Shown: positions 62,964 to 64,000 of the stretch, piece after piece
How the letters are laid out: each line of letters starts with the position of its first letter
How positions within the stretch are numbered: the stretch's first letter is position 1
Assembly (NCBI RefSeq): GCF_023156585.1
Contig: NZ_JALNMI010000002.1
Coordinates: 414,479 to 478,478 of the forward strand
DNA length: 64,000 nt
DNA from: Subsaxibacter sp. CAU 1640
GTDB taxonomy: Bacteria; Bacteroidota; Bacteroidia; Flavobacteriales; Flavobacteriaceae
Direction: 5' to 3'
The notes under the pieces: generated by a model
What the model saw: the letters and a program-made list of their open reading frames with translations, nothing else
Databases searched by the model: none
What the model was told of the DNA's origin: nothing
Position numbers and translations under genes: made by a program

Positions 62964-64000
62964 TTATTTAAGTACTACCGAAAGTTTTACGTTCAGGCCC
63001 ATTTCATCAATGATGTTGAGTTTTCCTTGCATTTCTGATATGCGTTTCTCGACATTTTTAAGTCCATTGCCAAAAGTATTTTTCTTAACCAAGCCAACGC
63101 CATTATCTTTAATGATTATTTGAAGTTGGTTTTTTTCATTCTGCAGTACTGAAATCATAATTTTTGTGGCGCCTGAATGTTTCAAAGCATTATTCAGCAA
63201 TTCCTTTACACAAAAAAATAATTGTTTTCTATAATGACCATCTATTGAGACATGGTCGGCTTCTTTGATGTTTTGAGTAAAACTCAATTGTATCGGCGTG
63301 CCTTCCATTAAATTGGAAGCATACTGTTTTAGATATTCACAAAAGTTCCTCAAATTATTATTTTCGTTGTTTAATGACCAAATGAAGGCATTCATTCGTT
63401 GTGATATATCCTTTCCTGTCAATGTTATTTTTGAAAGCAAAAGTTTTTGATTGTCATTTACATCTGGTTGTTTAGATAGTAAATCTGCATGAATCAAAAT
63501 ACTGCTTAATCCGCTTCCTATGTCATCATGAAGATCTTTACTGATTTCGTTTTTTTGATACAATAGCGTTTCTTGAATTTTTGCCTTTCGCTTATAAAGA
63601 ATGACAAAGAGCAACATTACCAATACACCCAAACTCAAGGCTGCGATTTGTAAAAAGGATGTTTTTCTTTGGTTCTTTAATTTGTTGATTTCTAAATTCA
63701 ATAACTTGTTTTCATTTTTGATGTACTGCTCGGTAATATTTTGAACATGCATATTTCCTTTAGATCGTACATCTGAATCTAATCTAATTATTTGGTCTTG
63801 TACATAAGTCAATGATTCAGAATTTCCATTCGCCTTAAACAATGGAAGAACCGTTGAGAAAAAATGCCTTCGAAACGAACGATTTACAGGGTAATTATTT
63901 ATTATTTTATTACCATTATCAAAATACAAATTCACAGAGTCATCATACTCTTTAAATGCATCTGCTAAAAATCCTTGATTTATCAATTGGATGTCATAGT
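62964..64000 (-). CDS. Sensor histidine kinase (HisKA_3/LytS-NarX type), N-terminal part outside window
   Basis: The frame stays open through the window edge, so the N-terminus is missing; at least 344 residues are seen. A helical, TPR-like sensory remnant comes first, then one membrane helix (LQIAALSLGVLVMLLFVILY). The dimerisation/phosphoacceptor segment follows, DLHDDIGSGLSSI, with the phosphorylated His. The ATPase domain shows the N box FCVKELLNNALKHSGA, the DNGVGL box, and GNGLKNVEKRI. Kinases of this type usually phosphorylate a LuxR/NarL-type response regulator; none is inside the window and it is presumably further left or right. It lies 213 bases upstream of the S74 gene on the same strand. 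Confidence 0.9.
   Translation of the reverse strand, partial: YDIQLINQGFLADAFKEYDDSVNLYFDNGNKIINNYPVNRSFRRHFFSTVLPLFKANGNSESLTYVQDQIIRLDSDVRSKGNMHVQNITEQYIKNENKLLNLEINKLKNQRKTSFLQIAALSLGVLVMLLFVILYKRKAKIQETLLYQKNEISKDLHDDIGSGLSSILIHADLLSKQPDVNDNQKLLLSKITLTGKDISQRMNAFIWSLNNENNNLRNFCEYLKQYASNLMEGTPIQLSFTQNIKEADHVSIDGHYRKQLFFCVKELLNNALKHSGATKIMISVLQNEKNQLQIIIKDNGVGLVKKNTFGNGLKNVEKRISEMQGKLNIIDEMGLNVKLSVVLK

Overview
The window looks like chromosomal DNA from a member of the Flavobacteriaceae (Bacteroidota). Supporting signs are low GC, PorT of the type IX secretion system (T9SS), two T9SS cargo proteins with C-terminal sorting domains, a short 287-residue RpoD, promoter boxes of the TTG-N18/19-TAnnTTTG type, an UpxY-type antiterminator, and few obvious Shine-Dalgarno sites. 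I see no insertion sequences, phage integrases or CRISPR arrays.

Layout. 1-11.7 kb is a conserved core block: the end of ubiE, porT, a SpoU-type rRNA methyltransferase, an Omp85 lipoprotein (TamL-like), fbaA, accD, rpsO, pnp, a small unknown gene, rpoD and rpe, several followed by clear hairpin terminators. 11.7-38.5 kb is one very long leftward surface-polysaccharide locus. It starts with upxY and an ABC flippase and ends with the initiating phosphoglycosyltransferase, Wza and Wzc. Between these lie ten glycosyltransferase-like genes, four sulfotransferases, a pyruvyltransferase, two acyl/acetyltransferases and a Wzy-like membrane protein. The gene content predicts a strongly anionic polymer carrying sulfate, pyruvate and acyl groups. 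Upstream of upxY is an unexplained array of 11-bp tandem repeats.

39-49 kb holds two rightward T9SS cargo genes, the second encoding 2537 residues. They share a C-terminal module of nearly 500 residues.

49.3-56.8 kb is the most unusual part. Two small peptide genes are each followed by a large gene that looks like a modifying enzyme. The first is a 53-residue peptide ending in a Pro/Gly/Asp tail, followed by an HPr-kinase-like protein with a PqqD-like N-terminal domain and by a nucleotidyltransferase. The second is a 65-residue Tat-type lipoprotein with five GYYDD repeats, followed by a two-module glycosyltransferase with an extra winged-helix-like C-terminal domain. The peptides share the same kind of N-terminal leader, and the enzyme genes all begin at TTG. 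I infer two peptide-modification cassettes of a type I cannot match to a described system. Between them are an outer-membrane protein, a threonine/serine dehydratase and an MtfA-like peptidase.

57-64 kb, all leftward, holds tRNA-Arg(TCG), a YqeY-like protein, two adjacent adhesin/tail-fibre-like proteins with YadA-type head repeats (one with a Peptidase_S74 chaperone end), and a sensor histidine kinase cut by the window edge.
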